Shown one piece after another: positions 8,289 to 15,514 of a DNA stretch of 48,980 bases; within the stretch, counting starts at the first letter, position 1, and each line of letters begins with the position of its first letter. Under the pieces are notes generated by a model. That model saw only the letters and a list, made by a program, of their open reading frames with translations, ran no database searches and was not told the origin of the DNA. Source of the DNA: an uncultured Clostridia bacterium (GTDB taxonomy: Bacteria; Bacillota; Clostridia; Christensenellales; Aristaeellaceae); assembly GCA_934615235.1 (NCBI GenBank), contig CAKTTL010000010.1:1-48980 (forward strand), read 5' to 3'. The position numbers and the translations under genes were made by a program.

Positions 8289-8318
8289 GAATAAAACATG
8301 CGAAAACCGCGCACGATA
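8289..8318 (+). promoter_or_regulatory. Possible forespore (sigma-G/F-like) promoter of gpr
   Basis: GAATA (8289-8293), then 18 bases, then CACGATA (8312-8318), loosely resembles a sigma-G -35/-10 pair. No sigma-A promoter is seen before gpr. This is weak and rests mainly on what is known about gpr expression. Confidence 0.25.
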
Positions 8319-8364
8319 AACCCACACACCGAATACCATTTTTTGACGGAAAGGGGTTTCTATC

Positions 8365-9291
8365 ATGCGCAGTTTTCGCTCGGACCTTGCCGTGGAGGCG
8401 CGCGCGCTTTCCGGCGGCACGGACATTCCCGGCGTTCGAATGGAGCAGCTCCGCCTGGGGGAATTGACGGAGACCGTCGTTGAAATCGTCGACGAGCGCG
8501 GCGCGGCGGCGCTCGGCAAGCCCTGCGGCCGCTATGTCACGCTGGAAAGCCCGCAGCTCGCCCTGCCCGAAGCCGAGCTTTCGCAAATGGCGATCGACCG
8601 GCTTGCCCACACGCTCTCCGCCATGCTGCCAGAGCTGGGCGCGGTGCTCGTCATCGGCCTGGGCAACCGGCGCATCACGGCGGATTCGCTCGGCCCGCGC
8701 GTGGTGGACAACGTCCTCGTCACGCGCCATATGCGCGAAACCACGCCGCAGAGCGTCAAAGGCCGGCTGCGCTGCGTCAGCGCGGTCTCTCCCGGCGTGC
8801 TGGGCGTAACGGGACTGGAGACGGCCGAGGTGGTGCAGGGCATCGTCGAGCACGCAAAGCCCGAGGCGGTCATCGCCGTCGACGCGCTGGCCGCGCGGGA
8901 GACGAGCCGCATCTGCGCCACGCTGCAGGTTTCCGATACGGGCATTCAGCCCGGCAGCGGCGTAGGCAACCATCGCCTGGGGCTGAACGCCGAAACGCTC
9001 GGCGTGCCCGTCATCGCCGTGGGCGTGCCGATGGTCGTTTACGCCTCCACCATCGTCCGCGACGCGCTCGATCTGCTCTGCGAGGACATGCCCGCCGAGG
9101 ACGGCGACCACGCCGCGGCGCTGGACGCGATGGTCGACCGCGTGGTCGAAAAGCGGCTGGGCGATCTGGTCGTCACCCCGCGCGAGGTGGACGAACGCGT
9201 CGCGCACATGGCGCAGCTGCTCGCCGAGGGCGTAAACCGCGCGCTGCAGAGCCGCCTTTCGCCCGCCGAAATTCCCGCGCTGATGAACTGA
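8365..9291 (+). CDS. gpr: GPR germination protease
   Basis: This 308-residue A25-family endopeptidase degrades small acid-soluble spore proteins during germination. The conserved GLGNRRITADSLGPRVVDN and VIAVDALAARE segments hold the two Asp residues known to be essential in Bacillus GPR. GPR is made as a zymogen in the forespore and loses a short N-terminal propeptide. The N-terminal SFRSDLAVEA stretch fits the propeptide region. spoIIP follows after nine bases, as in many spore formers. This gene is the best evidence that the organism belongs to a sporulating lineage. Confidence 0.95.
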   Translation: MRSFRSDLAVEARALSGGTDIPGVRMEQLRLGELTETVVEIVDERGAAALGKPCGRYVTLESPQLALPEAELSQMAIDRLAHTLSAMLPELGAVLVIGLGNRRITADSLGPRVVDNVLVTRHMRETTPQSVKGRLRCVSAVSPGVLGVTGLETAEVVQGIVEHAKPEAVIAVDALAARETSRICATLQVSDTGIQPGSGVGNHRLGLNAETLGVPVIAVGVPMVVYASTIVRDALDLLCEDMPAEDGDHAAALDAMVDRVVEKRLGDLVVTPREVDERVAHMAQLLAEGVNRALQSRLSPAEIPALMN

Positions 9292-9300
9292 GGCCGCGCC

Positions 9301-10212
9301 ATGAAAAAAGCGAAAACGCGCGCGCTCCTCATCCCGGCGCTGGCCGCGCTTTTAATTTTTGCGGCGATATCGCCGCAAATCGCGTCCGCCGCCGCCCAGC
9401 TCGCCGTCGATCTGACGCAGCCCGACGCGTCCGAACCGGAAGACATCCCGGGCGACAACATCGAGGTCGAGATCGTTCGCCGCGACGAGCCGGAGGATTC
9501 CGTCGCGCCCCTGCGCGTCTTAATCTATCACTCGCACACCTGCGAAGCATACGAGCCGGACTACGACGGTCAGTACGTCCCCACCGAGCGCTGGCGCACG
9601 CGCGATACGCGCTACAGCGTCGTCCGGCTCGGCGCGGCGCTGGCCGCCATCCTGCGCGTGGAATACGGCATGGAGGTCGTGCACGACGATACGAATTTCG
9701 AAATTCCTTCCATGAACAACGCGTACGCCCGCTCGCTTGAGGCGCTGGAGAACTATTTCGCCCGCGGCGAAACGTTCGATCTCTACATCGATCTGCACCG
9801 CGACGCATACATCGACGGCCTTTTCTCCGAAAACACCGTTTCCGCCGACGGGCGCGACGCCGCCCGCCTGATGATTCTCATCGGCACCGGCGAGGGCAAA
9901 TGGAACGGCCGTCGTTTCGCGCAAAAGCCCGACTGGGAGCAGAACCTCTCCCTCGCCAACGCGATCACCGACAACATCAACGCCCGCTGCCCCGGCCTGT
10001 GCCGCAAGCCATCCGTCAAAACCGGACGCTACAACCAGCACGTTTCCCCCGCCGCGCTTCTCGTCGAAGTCGGCAACAACCGCAACTCCCTGTACGAGGC
10101 CCTGGCCGCCGTGCCGGAGCTGGCGAGGGGGATTTACGAGGTGTTTTTGGGGGAAACCCCTCTTTCAGGAGAAAGAGGGGTTTGCGGCACTCAATCGTCG
10201 CATGCTCCCTAA
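9301..10212 (+). CDS. spoIIP: Stage II sporulation protein P (SpoIIP)
   Basis: This 303-residue peptidoglycan amidase/endopeptidase works in septal wall thinning and engulfment with SpoIID and SpoIIM. A single N-terminal membrane anchor (about 8-30) is followed by an Asp/Glu-rich linker and the catalytic domain: LIYHSHTCEAY (zinc His), DLHRDA, and KTGRYNQHVSPAALLVEVGN near the end. GAGG lies seven bases before the ATG. The last 20 or so residues (from about 284) are encoded by a family A hairpin (10154-10183) and a shared repeat module. The original stop seems to have been lost and the tail extended through repeat DNA. The catalytic domain is complete before this point. Confidence 0.92.
   Translation: MKKAKTRALLIPALAALLIFAAISPQIASAAAQLAVDLTQPDASEPEDIPGDNIEVEIVRRDEPEDSVAPLRVLIYHSHTCEAYEPDYDGQYVPTERWRTRDTRYSVVRLGAALAAILRVEYGMEVVHDDTNFEIPSMNNAYARSLEALENYFARGETFDLYIDLHRDAYIDGLFSENTVSADGRDAARLMILIGTGEGKWNGRRFAQKPDWEQNLSLANAITDNINARCPGLCRKPSVKTGRYNQHVSPAALLVEVGNNRNSLYEALAAVPELARGIYEVFLGETPLSGERGVCGTQSSHAP
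10154..10183 (+). repeat. Family A hairpin inside the spoIIP reading frame
   Basis: AAACCCCTCTTTC (10154-10166) pairs perfectly with GAAAGAGGGGTTT (10171-10183) around an AGGA loop, preceded by GGGGG as in other family A copies. In the other copies the hairpin begins 12-24 bases after a stop codon. Here it is translated as part of the SpoIIP C-terminus. Confidence 0.65.
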
Positions 10213-10285
10213 CGGTCGCCTGCTCGTTTCGTGCCGCACCTCCGGTTCGCTAAATCGGCCACTGGCCGCGCTCACCTCCGGTGCC
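10187..10285 (-). repeat. Module C repeat, copy 1
   Basis: These 99 bases are an inverted, roughly 80% identical copy of 40486-40586. Shared blocks include GAGCGCGGCCAGTGGCCGA, CCGGAGGTGCGG, CGAAACGAG and GCGACGATTGAG. The module separates the family A hairpin of spoIIP from the rest of its flank and supplies the final codons of spoIIP. Confidence 0.6.
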
Positions 10286-10490
10286 CCAAACCCCTTCCTG
10301 AGAAAGCCGCTTTGGGCACTGGCCGCGCTCGTCGCTGGTGCCCCATGTCCCCTTCCTGAGAAAGCCGCTTTGGGCACTGATCGCGCTCGTCGCTGGTGCC
10401 CCATGTCCCCTTCCTGAGAAAGCCGCTTTGGGCACTGGCCGCGCTCGTCGCTGGTGCCCCATGTCCCCTTTTTGAGAAAGCCGCATCCGC
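10260..10490. repeat. Tandem array, four units of about 58 bp
   Basis: Units start at CACT in 10260, 10317, 10375 and 10433 (periods 57, 58, 58). Each holds GGCCGCGCTC, GGTGCCCCA and CCTTCCTGAGAAAGCCGCTT. The AAAGCCGCTT part matches the flank of family A, so the array looks like an amplified family A/module C junction. With the two neighbouring hairpins it fills the gap between spoIIP and the convergent gene ending at 10521; I see no gene in it. Confidence 0.8.
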
Positions 10491-10516
10491 CCCTCGGAGG
10501 GAGAGGCGGATGCGGC
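10480..10516 (-). terminator. Hairpin between convergent spoIIP and 10521 genes
   Basis: GCCGCATCCGCC (10480-10491) pairs perfectly with GGCGGATGCGGC (10505-10516) around 13 bases. It begins 4 bases after the stop of the minus-strand gene at 10521. On that strand it is followed by TTTCTCAAAAAG, so it could end transcription of that gene. Confidence 0.6.
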
Positions 10517-10520
10517 CGGG

Positions 10521-10757
10521 TTATAGCGTTATTTTCACTTTTTCACCGTCGGCAGTTTCCACGTCGACAAGGACGAAGCCGGGGTGCGTTCTTGCGAAGG
10601 CGGTCAGTTCGTCAAGCACCGGTTCGACAAGCGGCGGGATATTCTCCGGCGCGCAGCGCCGCAAAATATATGAAACGAAGCGGGAAGAAAGCAGTGCGTT
10701 GGGGCACCAGATATAAAGCGGAACGGGCAGTTCGCCTGCGTCAACTCGAATTTTCAC
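10521..10757 (-). CDS. Small protein of the XRE-regulator unit
   Basis: This 78-residue protein, not assigned to a family, has a GTG start at 10757 one base after the stop of the XRE gene, with GAGGT ten bases upstream. A longer reading from an ATG at 10781 would overlap the XRE gene and lacks a ribosome-binding site. It has a hydrophobic N-terminal half (PVPLYIWCPNALLSSRFVSYIL) and a C-terminal strand-rich end (VDVETADGEKVKITL). The end resembles the C-terminal half of the XRE protein (VDSAEGDHVVVEV). Tight coupling suggests that the two act together; function unknown. Confidence 0.65.
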   Translation of the reverse strand: MKIRVDAGELPVPLYIWCPNALLSSRFVSYILRRCAPENIPPLVEPVLDELTAFARTHPGFVLVDVETADGEKVKITL

Positions 10758-10758
10758 G

Positions 10759-11253
10759 TCAGCTGACCTCGACCACAACATGGTCGCCTTCGGCGGAATC
10801 GACCTCGACGAGACGGCCGAGCGCGCCGTTTTTCACCAGCGCGATCAGCTGATTGAAATCGATAGACGACAGATCGAAATTGCCGATTTTCATATTCTGG
10901 TTCGCCGCGCCGCCGGTCGACAGCACGGCCATAACCAGCGATATCGGCAGGTTTACGCGGACGTGGTCGCCTTCGTGGCTTTCCACCATCACGCGGAAGA
11001 CCATTTCCGTCAGCGGCTTGCGCTTCGCTTCCGGCACTACCATCGCCACGGGCGCGCTTTCGCGGCTGAGCAGCTCGTCGACAGTCGTGTTATAGAGATC
11101 GGCCAGCCGCGGCAGAAGCATGATGTCCGGGCACGACGCATCGTTCTCCCACTTGGAGACGGCCTGCGGCGTTACGCCGAGCGCCTCGGCCACGCCGTCC
11201 TGCGTGAGGTTGTTTCTTTTCCTGTACTGCGCCAGTTTTTCGCCAAGCGTCAT
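10759..11253 (-). CDS. XRE-family transcriptional regulator with C-terminal beta-rich domain
   Basis: Residues 1-60 are a Cro/C1-type helix-turn-helix (KRNNLTQDGVAEALGVTPQA, VSKWENDASCPDIMLL). Residues 90-164 form a separate domain with two similar motifs, SHEGDHVRVNLPISLV and SAEGDHVVVEV, as in SHOCT-like sensor domains of Bacillota. I chose the ATG at 11253 with AAAGGA ten bases upstream; an ATG at 11262 is too close to the ribosome-binding site. The promoter contains a perfect palindrome, probably its own operator. The gene is followed by a 78-residue partner. Confidence 0.85.
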   Translation of the reverse strand: MTLGEKLAQYRKRNNLTQDGVAEALGVTPQAVSKWENDASCPDIMLLPRLADLYNTTVDELLSRESAPVAMVVPEAKRKPLTEMVFRVMVESHEGDHVRVNLPISLVMAVLSTGGAANQNMKIGNFDLSSIDFNQLIALVKNGALGRLVEVDSAEGDHVVVEVS

Positions 11254-11287
11254 TGCAATCATTTCCTTTCCTGTATCGGATGCCTGT

Positions 11288-11316
11288 ATTATACCGGCGC
11301 AGGCGCCGGAAATGAA
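11288..11316 (-). promoter_or_regulatory. Promoter of the XRE unit with palindromic operator in the spacer
   Basis: On the minus strand TATAAT (11288-11293) lies 17 bp from a weak -35, TTCATT (11311-11316). Between them is a perfect inverted repeat, CCGGCGC-AG-GCGCCGG (11294-11309). A dimer bound there would block polymerase. Operator function is inferred from position. Confidence 0.65.
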
Positions 11317-11409
11317 GCGACCATCCGTTGAAATGAAGCCCAAAAAGAAAACCGTCGGTTGAGTGCGTTGTAAACCGCCGGTTGTTTTTATGCCCGTTGT
11401 CCCCATTCC

Positions 11410-11791
11410 GCGCCCGCAGGCGCAAGCAATTTCCTTCAGAGACGTTCAAAGGGAAAACCCTTCCTTTTTTCGTTCGCCGCTCCGTTCTCCCGTCTCCCCG
11501 TCCCGCGCCCGCAGGCGCAAATGGTTTCCTTCGGAGGCGTTCAAAGGGGGAACCCTTCCTTTTTCGTCCGCTGCTTCGTTCTCCCGTTCCCCCTCCCGCG
11601 CCCGCAGGCGCAAACGGTTTCCTTCGGAGACGTTCAAAGGGGGAACCCTTCCTTTTTCGTCCGCCGCTTCGTTCTCCCGTCTCCCCGTCCCCGTCCCGCG
11701 CCCGCAGGCGCAAATGGTTTCCTTCGGAGGGGGTTCAAAGGGGGAACCCTTCCTTTTTCTAAAGGAAGGGTTCCCCCTTTGCGTTTCCCTC
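11410..11791 (-). repeat. Tandem array of family A half-elements downstream of fusA
   Basis: Four units start at GCGCCCGCAGGCGC in 11410, 11505, 11598 and 11698 (periods 95, 93, 100). Each contains GGTTTCCTTCGGAG and the left arm AAAGGGGGAACCCTTCCTTT or a close variant (copy 1 reads AAAGGGAAAACCC). Only the last unit, next to fusA, has the right arm: 11737-11756 pairs with 11761-11780, a perfect 20 bp stem with a TTCT loop, starting 12 bases after the fusA stop. The stretch 11341-11409 before the array shows nothing I recognise. No gene is present despite open frames through the repeats. Confidence 0.85.
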
Positions 11792-11792
11792 G

Positions 11793-13877
11793 TTAAATAT
11801 TCGTCTTGCGGGTTCCAAGAACCTTTTCGGCGGTGGCCTTGGTCACCTGCTCGTAATGATCGAACTGCATGGTGAAGACGCCGCGGCCCTGCGTACGGCT
11901 GCGCAGATCGGTAGAATAGCCGAACATTTCGGACAGTGGGATCATCGCATCGATGACCTGCTGGCCGGAGCGCATATCCAGACGGGTCACGTGGCCGCGC
12001 TTGGACGAAACGTCGCCCATCACGTCGCCGACGTATTCGTCCGGCACGATGATTTCGACCTTCATCATCGGCTCGAGCAGCGCCGGATCGGCCTTCGCGG
12101 CCGCCTCGCGGAACGCCATGGAGCCGGCGATCTTGAACGCCATTTCGTTCGAGTCGACCTCGTGCGTGGAGCCGTCGGTCAGCACGGCGCGGAAATCCAC
12201 CACCGGATAGCCGCCGAGCGTGCCCGCCTGGCTGGCCTCGCGGATGCCGTTGTCGATGGCCGAAACGAATTCCTTCGGAATGATGCCGCCGACCGTCTCG
12301 TTAACAAACTCGTAGCCTTCGCCGGGCTCGCGGGGTTCGAGACGGATGGTACAATCGCCGTACATGCCGTGGCCGCCGGTCTGACGGACGTAACGGCCCT
12401 GCGCGGACGCGATCTTGCGGATGGTTTCCTTATAAGCAACCTGCGGCTTGCCGACGGTCGCTTCCACCTTGAACTCGCGCAGCAGACGGTCGACGATAAT
12501 TTCCAGATGGAGTTCGCCCATGCCGGCGATGATCGTCTGACCGGTTTCCTGATCGGTCCAGGTACGGAAGGTCGGGTCTTCGTCCGCCAGGCGCACCAGC
12601 GCCATGGTCATCTTCTCCTGACCGGCCTTGGTCTTCGGCTCGATGGCAACCTGGATAACCGGATCCGGGAAGACCATGCTTTCAAGAATGACGGGGGCCT
12701 TCTCGTCGCAGAGGGTATCGCCCGTCGTGGTTTCGCGCAGGCCGACAACGGCGGCGATATCGCCGGCGTAAACCGCGTCGGTCTCCTCGCGGTGGTTCGC
12801 GTGCATGCGCAGGATGCGGCCCATGCGCTCGCGCTTGCCCTTGGTGGCGTTATACACCACGCTGCCGGACTGGAGCGTGCCGCTGTAAACGCGGAAGAAG
12901 ACCAGCTTGCCCACGTACGGATCGGCCATGATCTTGAAAGCCAGCGCGCAGAAGGGCTCTTCGTCGCTGGGCGTGCGGACGATTTCCTTCGTCTCGTCCT
13001 TGGGGTCCATGCCCTCAACCGGGGGCACGTCCAGCGGGGACGGAAGATAGGCGACAATCGCGTTGAGCAGCGGCTGCACGCCCTTGTTGCGGTAGCTCGA
13101 GCCGCAGAGCACCGGGGTGCCCCTGACGGCGATGGTCACGCGCCGCAGAGCGGCCATGATCTGCTTCTCGTCCGGCTCGTCGCCGTTGAGGTAGATTTCC
13201 ATGATCTCGTCGTCGACGTCGGCCAGACGCTCAATCATCTGCGCGTGCGCCAGCTCGGCGGCCTCGCGGTAATCGTCCGGGATCGCGCCCTCGCGCATGT
13301 CGGTGCCGTCCTCGGAATAGTACAGCTCCGCGTCCATGCGGATCAGGTCGATGATGCCGCGGAATTCGTTCTCCGCGCCGATCGGGATCTGAATCGGGAT
13401 GGGATGCGCGTTGAGGCGCTCTTCCATCATGGTCATCACGCGGTTATAGTCCGCGCCGGTGATGTCCATCTTGTTGACGTACGCAATGCGCGGAACATGG
13501 TACGTATTCGCCTGCCGCCAGACGGTTTCGCTCTGCGGTTCAACGCCGCCCTTGGCGCAGAAAACGGCGACGGCGCCGTCAAGCACGCGCAGGGAGCGTT
13601 CCACCTCGACGGTGAAATCGACGTGACCGGGGGTGTCGATGATGTTGATCTGATGCTTGTCCCACATGCAAGTGGTGGCGGCGGAGGTAATGGTGATGCC
13701 GCGCTCCTGCTCCTGTTCCATCCAGTCCATCGTGGCCATGCCCTCGTGCGTTTCGCCCATGCGATGCACGCGGCCGGTGTAATAGAGGATACGTTCAGTC
13801 GTCGTGGTCTTACCGGCGTCGATGTGCGCCATGATACCGATATTACGAACCATTTCAAGCGGATGGCTGCGAGGCAT
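11793..13877 (-). CDS. fusA: Translation elongation factor G
   Basis: EF-G, 694 residues, moves tRNA and mRNA on the ribosome and with RRF splits post-termination ribosomes. The G domain has AHIDAGKTTTTERIL (P-loop), the GITITSA switch I, DTPGHVDFTVEV (switch II) and NKMD. Domains II-V follow to the end (domain IV contains GGIIPKEFVSAID). I use the ATG at 13877 with AAAGGAG five bases upstream; a GTG 15 bases earlier sits in front of that site. It ends the L7Ae-rpsL-rpsG-fusA run. No tuf gene follows; instead there is a repeat array and an unrelated XRE gene. Confidence 0.97.
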   Translation of the reverse strand: MPRSHPLEMVRNIGIMAHIDAGKTTTTERILYYTGRVHRMGETHEGMATMDWMEQEQERGITITSAATTCMWDKHQINIIDTPGHVDFTVEVERSLRVLDGAVAVFCAKGGVEPQSETVWRQANTYHVPRIAYVNKMDITGADYNRVMTMMEERLNAHPIPIQIPIGAENEFRGIIDLIRMDAELYYSEDGTDMREGAIPDDYREAAELAHAQMIERLADVDDEIMEIYLNGDEPDEKQIMAALRRVTIAVRGTPVLCGSSYRNKGVQPLLNAIVAYLPSPLDVPPVEGMDPKDETKEIVRTPSDEEPFCALAFKIMADPYVGKLVFFRVYSGTLQSGSVVYNATKGKRERMGRILRMHANHREETDAVYAGDIAAVVGLRETTTGDTLCDEKAPVILESMVFPDPVIQVAIEPKTKAGQEKMTMALVRLADEDPTFRTWTDQETGQTIIAGMGELHLEIIVDRLLREFKVEATVGKPQVAYKETIRKIASAQGRYVRQTGGHGMYGDCTIRLEPREPGEGYEFVNETVGGIIPKEFVSAIDNGIREASQAGTLGGYPVVDFRAVLTDGSTHEVDSNEMAFKIAGSMAFREAAAKADPALLEPMMKVEIIVPDEYVGDVMGDVSSKRGHVTRLDMRSGQQVIDAMIPLSEMFGYSTDLRSRTQGRGVFTMQFDHYEQVTKATAEKVLGTRKTNI

Positions 13878-13936
13878 AGAATCTCCTTTCACTCTTGCGG
13901 GCGCTGCGCGCCCCGGCTGCGGCTTTACGGCCAGTT

Positions 13937-14015
13937 CGGGCGGATGAAATCCGCCTCCGAAACAATTAAAACGCTAATCATTTTGGGCGGCTCGGAAGCG
14001 GATGTCATCCGCCCG
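13937..14015 (-). repeat. 24 bp inverted repeat in the rpsG-fusA gap
   Basis: 13937-13960 and 13992-14015 are inverted copies matching at 22 of 24 positions, around 31 AT-rich bases. Each arm also holds a small palindrome (GCGGAT/ATCCGC). The gap between rpsG and fusA is 249 bases (13878-14126), long for this operon. The structure could be an attenuator or processing site that lets fusA be expressed differently from the ribosomal protein genes; that is inference. Confidence 0.6.
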
Positions 14016-14126
14016 CGTCCCTCCTTGTGTCGGAAGGGAGCGTGCCTTGTGCCCGAACAAAAACGGAGGGCGGAGGAAACGCAGGCGCAAAGCGCCTCTG
14101 ATTCCACCGCCCCGAGGTTGCGAGGA

Positions 14127-14597
14127 CTACCAGCGGTAATGCGCGAACGCCTTGTTCGCTTCCGCCATGCGGTGCATTTCTTCCTTGCGCTTGACGGCGT
14201 TGCCGGTGTTGTTCGCGGCGTCCATGATTTCGCCGGCGAGACGCTCGGACATGCGGCGTTCACCGCGCTTGCGGGAGAATTCGACCAGCCAGCGAAGCGC
14301 CAGGGTCTGACGGCGCTCAGGACGGATCTCCATAGGCACCTGGTAGGTGGCGCCGCCAACGCGGCGGGCTTTGACTTCGAGCTGCGGCAGGATGTTGTTC
14401 ATGCCGGCCTGGAACACTTCGAGAGCTTCCTTGCCGGTCTTTTCCTTTATCATCTCAAAAGCATCGTAGCACACGCGCTGCGCCACACCGCGCTTGCCGT
14501 CGAGCATGATCTGGTTGATCAGCTTGGTGACGACGGTGGTGCCGTAAACGGGATCCGGCAGCACTTCGCGCTTGGGGATAAATCCACGTCTGGGCAT
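14127..14597 (-). CDS. rpsG: 30S ribosomal protein S7
   Basis: S7, 156 residues, the normal length, nucleates assembly of the small-subunit head by binding the 3' domain of 16S rRNA. It begins MPRRGFIPKREVLPDPVYG and carries the RVGGATYQVPMEIRPERR and RWLVEFSRKRGE signatures. AGGAGG stands nine bases before the ATG at 14597; longer readings upstream have no ribosome-binding site. It lies between rpsL and fusA. S7 represses its own operon in enteric bacteria; a hairpin is present in the rpsL-rpsG gap here. Confidence 0.97.
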   Translation of the reverse strand: MPRRGFIPKREVLPDPVYGTTVVTKLINQIMLDGKRGVAQRVCYDAFEMIKEKTGKEALEVFQAGMNNILPQLEVKARRVGGATYQVPMEIRPERRQTLALRWLVEFSRKRGERRMSERLAGEIMDAANNTGNAVKRKEEMHRMAEANKAFAHYRW

Positions 14598-14701
14598 TTT
14601 ATAACCCTCCTGAATTTTTTGCAGTCGGCCACTTTTCGCTTGATTCGTTCCTGTGTAAGCAGAACTTTCAGCAAAAGATGGAAGAAAACGGGATACAGGC
14701 T

Positions 14702-14725
14702 GTTCACGCGGCGAAACGCGTGAAC
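14702..14725 (-). promoter_or_regulatory. Hairpin in the rpsL-rpsG intergenic region
   Basis: GTTCACGCG (14702-14710) pairs with CGCGTGAAC (14717-14725) around six bases, 15 bases after the rpsL stop. In E. coli S7 binds a structured RNA in this gap to repress translation. A similar role is possible here, but the sequence does not allow a homology claim. Confidence 0.4.
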
Positions 14726-14740
14726 CCACCGGCCGAAGGC

Positions 14741-15115
14741 TTACTTCTTCGGTTTCTTTGCGCCGTAAAGCGAACGGCCCTGGTTACGCTTGGCAACACC
14801 GGCAGCGTCGAGAGCGCCGCGGATGATGTGGTAGCGAACGCCAGGCAGGTCACGCACACGGCCGCCGCGAATAAGGACGACGCTGTGCTCCTGCAGGTTA
14901 TGGCCGATGCCCGGGATATAGCAGGTACCTTCGATCTGGTTCGTCAGACGAACACGGGCGATTTTGCGCAGAGCGGAGTTCGGCTTTTTGGGCGTCGTGG
15001 TTTTGACGCTCAGGCAGACACCGCGCTTCTGCGGGCACTTCTGCAGAATCGGGGCGGTCGACTTGGCGACGACTTTCTCCCTTCCCTTACGGATCAGCTG
15101 ATTGATCGTGGGCAT
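14741..15115 (-). CDS. rpsL: 30S ribosomal protein S12
   Basis: S12, 124 residues, lies at the decoding centre. It contains TTTPKKPNSALRK, with the Lys residues that change in streptomycin resistance unaltered, and GGRVRDLPGVRYH. The latter holds the Asp that RimO methylthiolates; rimO is at 19289 in this window. AGGAGG stands before the ATG. It follows the L7Ae-like gene and precedes rpsG, the common Bacillota order. Confidence 0.97.
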   Translation of the reverse strand: MPTINQLIRKGREKVVAKSTAPILQKCPQKRGVCLSVKTTTPKKPNSALRKIARVRLTNQIEGTCYIPGIGHNLQEHSVVLIRGGRVRDLPGVRYHIIRGALDAAGVAKRNQGRSLYGAKKPKK

Positions 15116-15183
15116 GGAAGCACCTCCTTAGGAAATATATCACGAGCCTTGTTTCAGGCCGGATATCGATGAAAAGCGGCCGT

Positions 15184-15432
15184 TCAGGCCTTGAGAATTC
15201 CCGCGACGGCGGCGTTTACGCCGATCGCGCAGTCCTTCCCCAGCTGCTGCATCGTGGCGACCTCTTCGAAGCGGACGCCGGCCTTTTCGCAGGCGTTCAC
15301 AACGGGTTGGGTGATGAAAGGATCGGCGTCCCGGGCGATAAAGACCCGCTCGGCCTTGCCAGCCGCCACTGCCCGCAGCACCGAACGTGCGCCAACCACG
15401 CGGCGGGAAGCGTCGCGAAGCATTTCCGGCAT
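15184..15432 (-). CDS. L7Ae-family ribosomal protein (YbxF-like)
   Basis: This 82-residue member of the L7Ae/L30e/S12e/Gadd45 family binds kink-turn RNA; the Bacillus homologues are YbxF and YlxQ. The conserved VVGARSVLRAVAAGKAERVFIARDADP and the C-terminal LGKDCAIGVNAAVAG are present. The ATG at 15432 has GGAGG eight bases upstream; an ATG 45 bases earlier has no such site. In many Bacillota this gene stands between rpoC and rpsL. Here it leads rpsL-rpsG-fusA, but rpoC lies about 27 kb away. Confidence 0.92.
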   Translation of the reverse strand: MPEMLRDASRRVVGARSVLRAVAAGKAERVFIARDADPFITQPVVNACEKAGVRFEEVATMQQLGKDCAIGVNAAVAGILKA

Positions 15433-15484
15433 GGCAGTTCCTCCTTCACATAACGGTAATATGCGCCATTGCGGCAACTTGTAT

Positions 15485-15514
15485 ACGATAGCACACTCGT
15501 CAAGCTTCTGTCAA
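15485..15514 (-). promoter_or_regulatory. Possible promoter of L7Ae-rpsL-rpsG-fusA
   Basis: On the minus strand TTGACA (15509-15514) lies 18 bp from TATCGT (15485-15490). The -35 is inside the last codons of the hydrolase gene. The -10 is poor, and read-through from the TetR unit is the alternative. Confidence 0.4.

Noticed and set aside
10260..11791. Possible CRISPR arrays (regular repeats near 10.3 kb and 11.5 kb)
   Set aside because: Whole units are repeated with no variable spacers, and no cas genes are present.
11856..14723. A 955-codon plus-strand open frame opposite fusA and rpsG
   Set aside because: The minus-strand genes are universally conserved; the antisense frame is His/Arg/Ala-rich, a typical mirror of high-GC codon bias.
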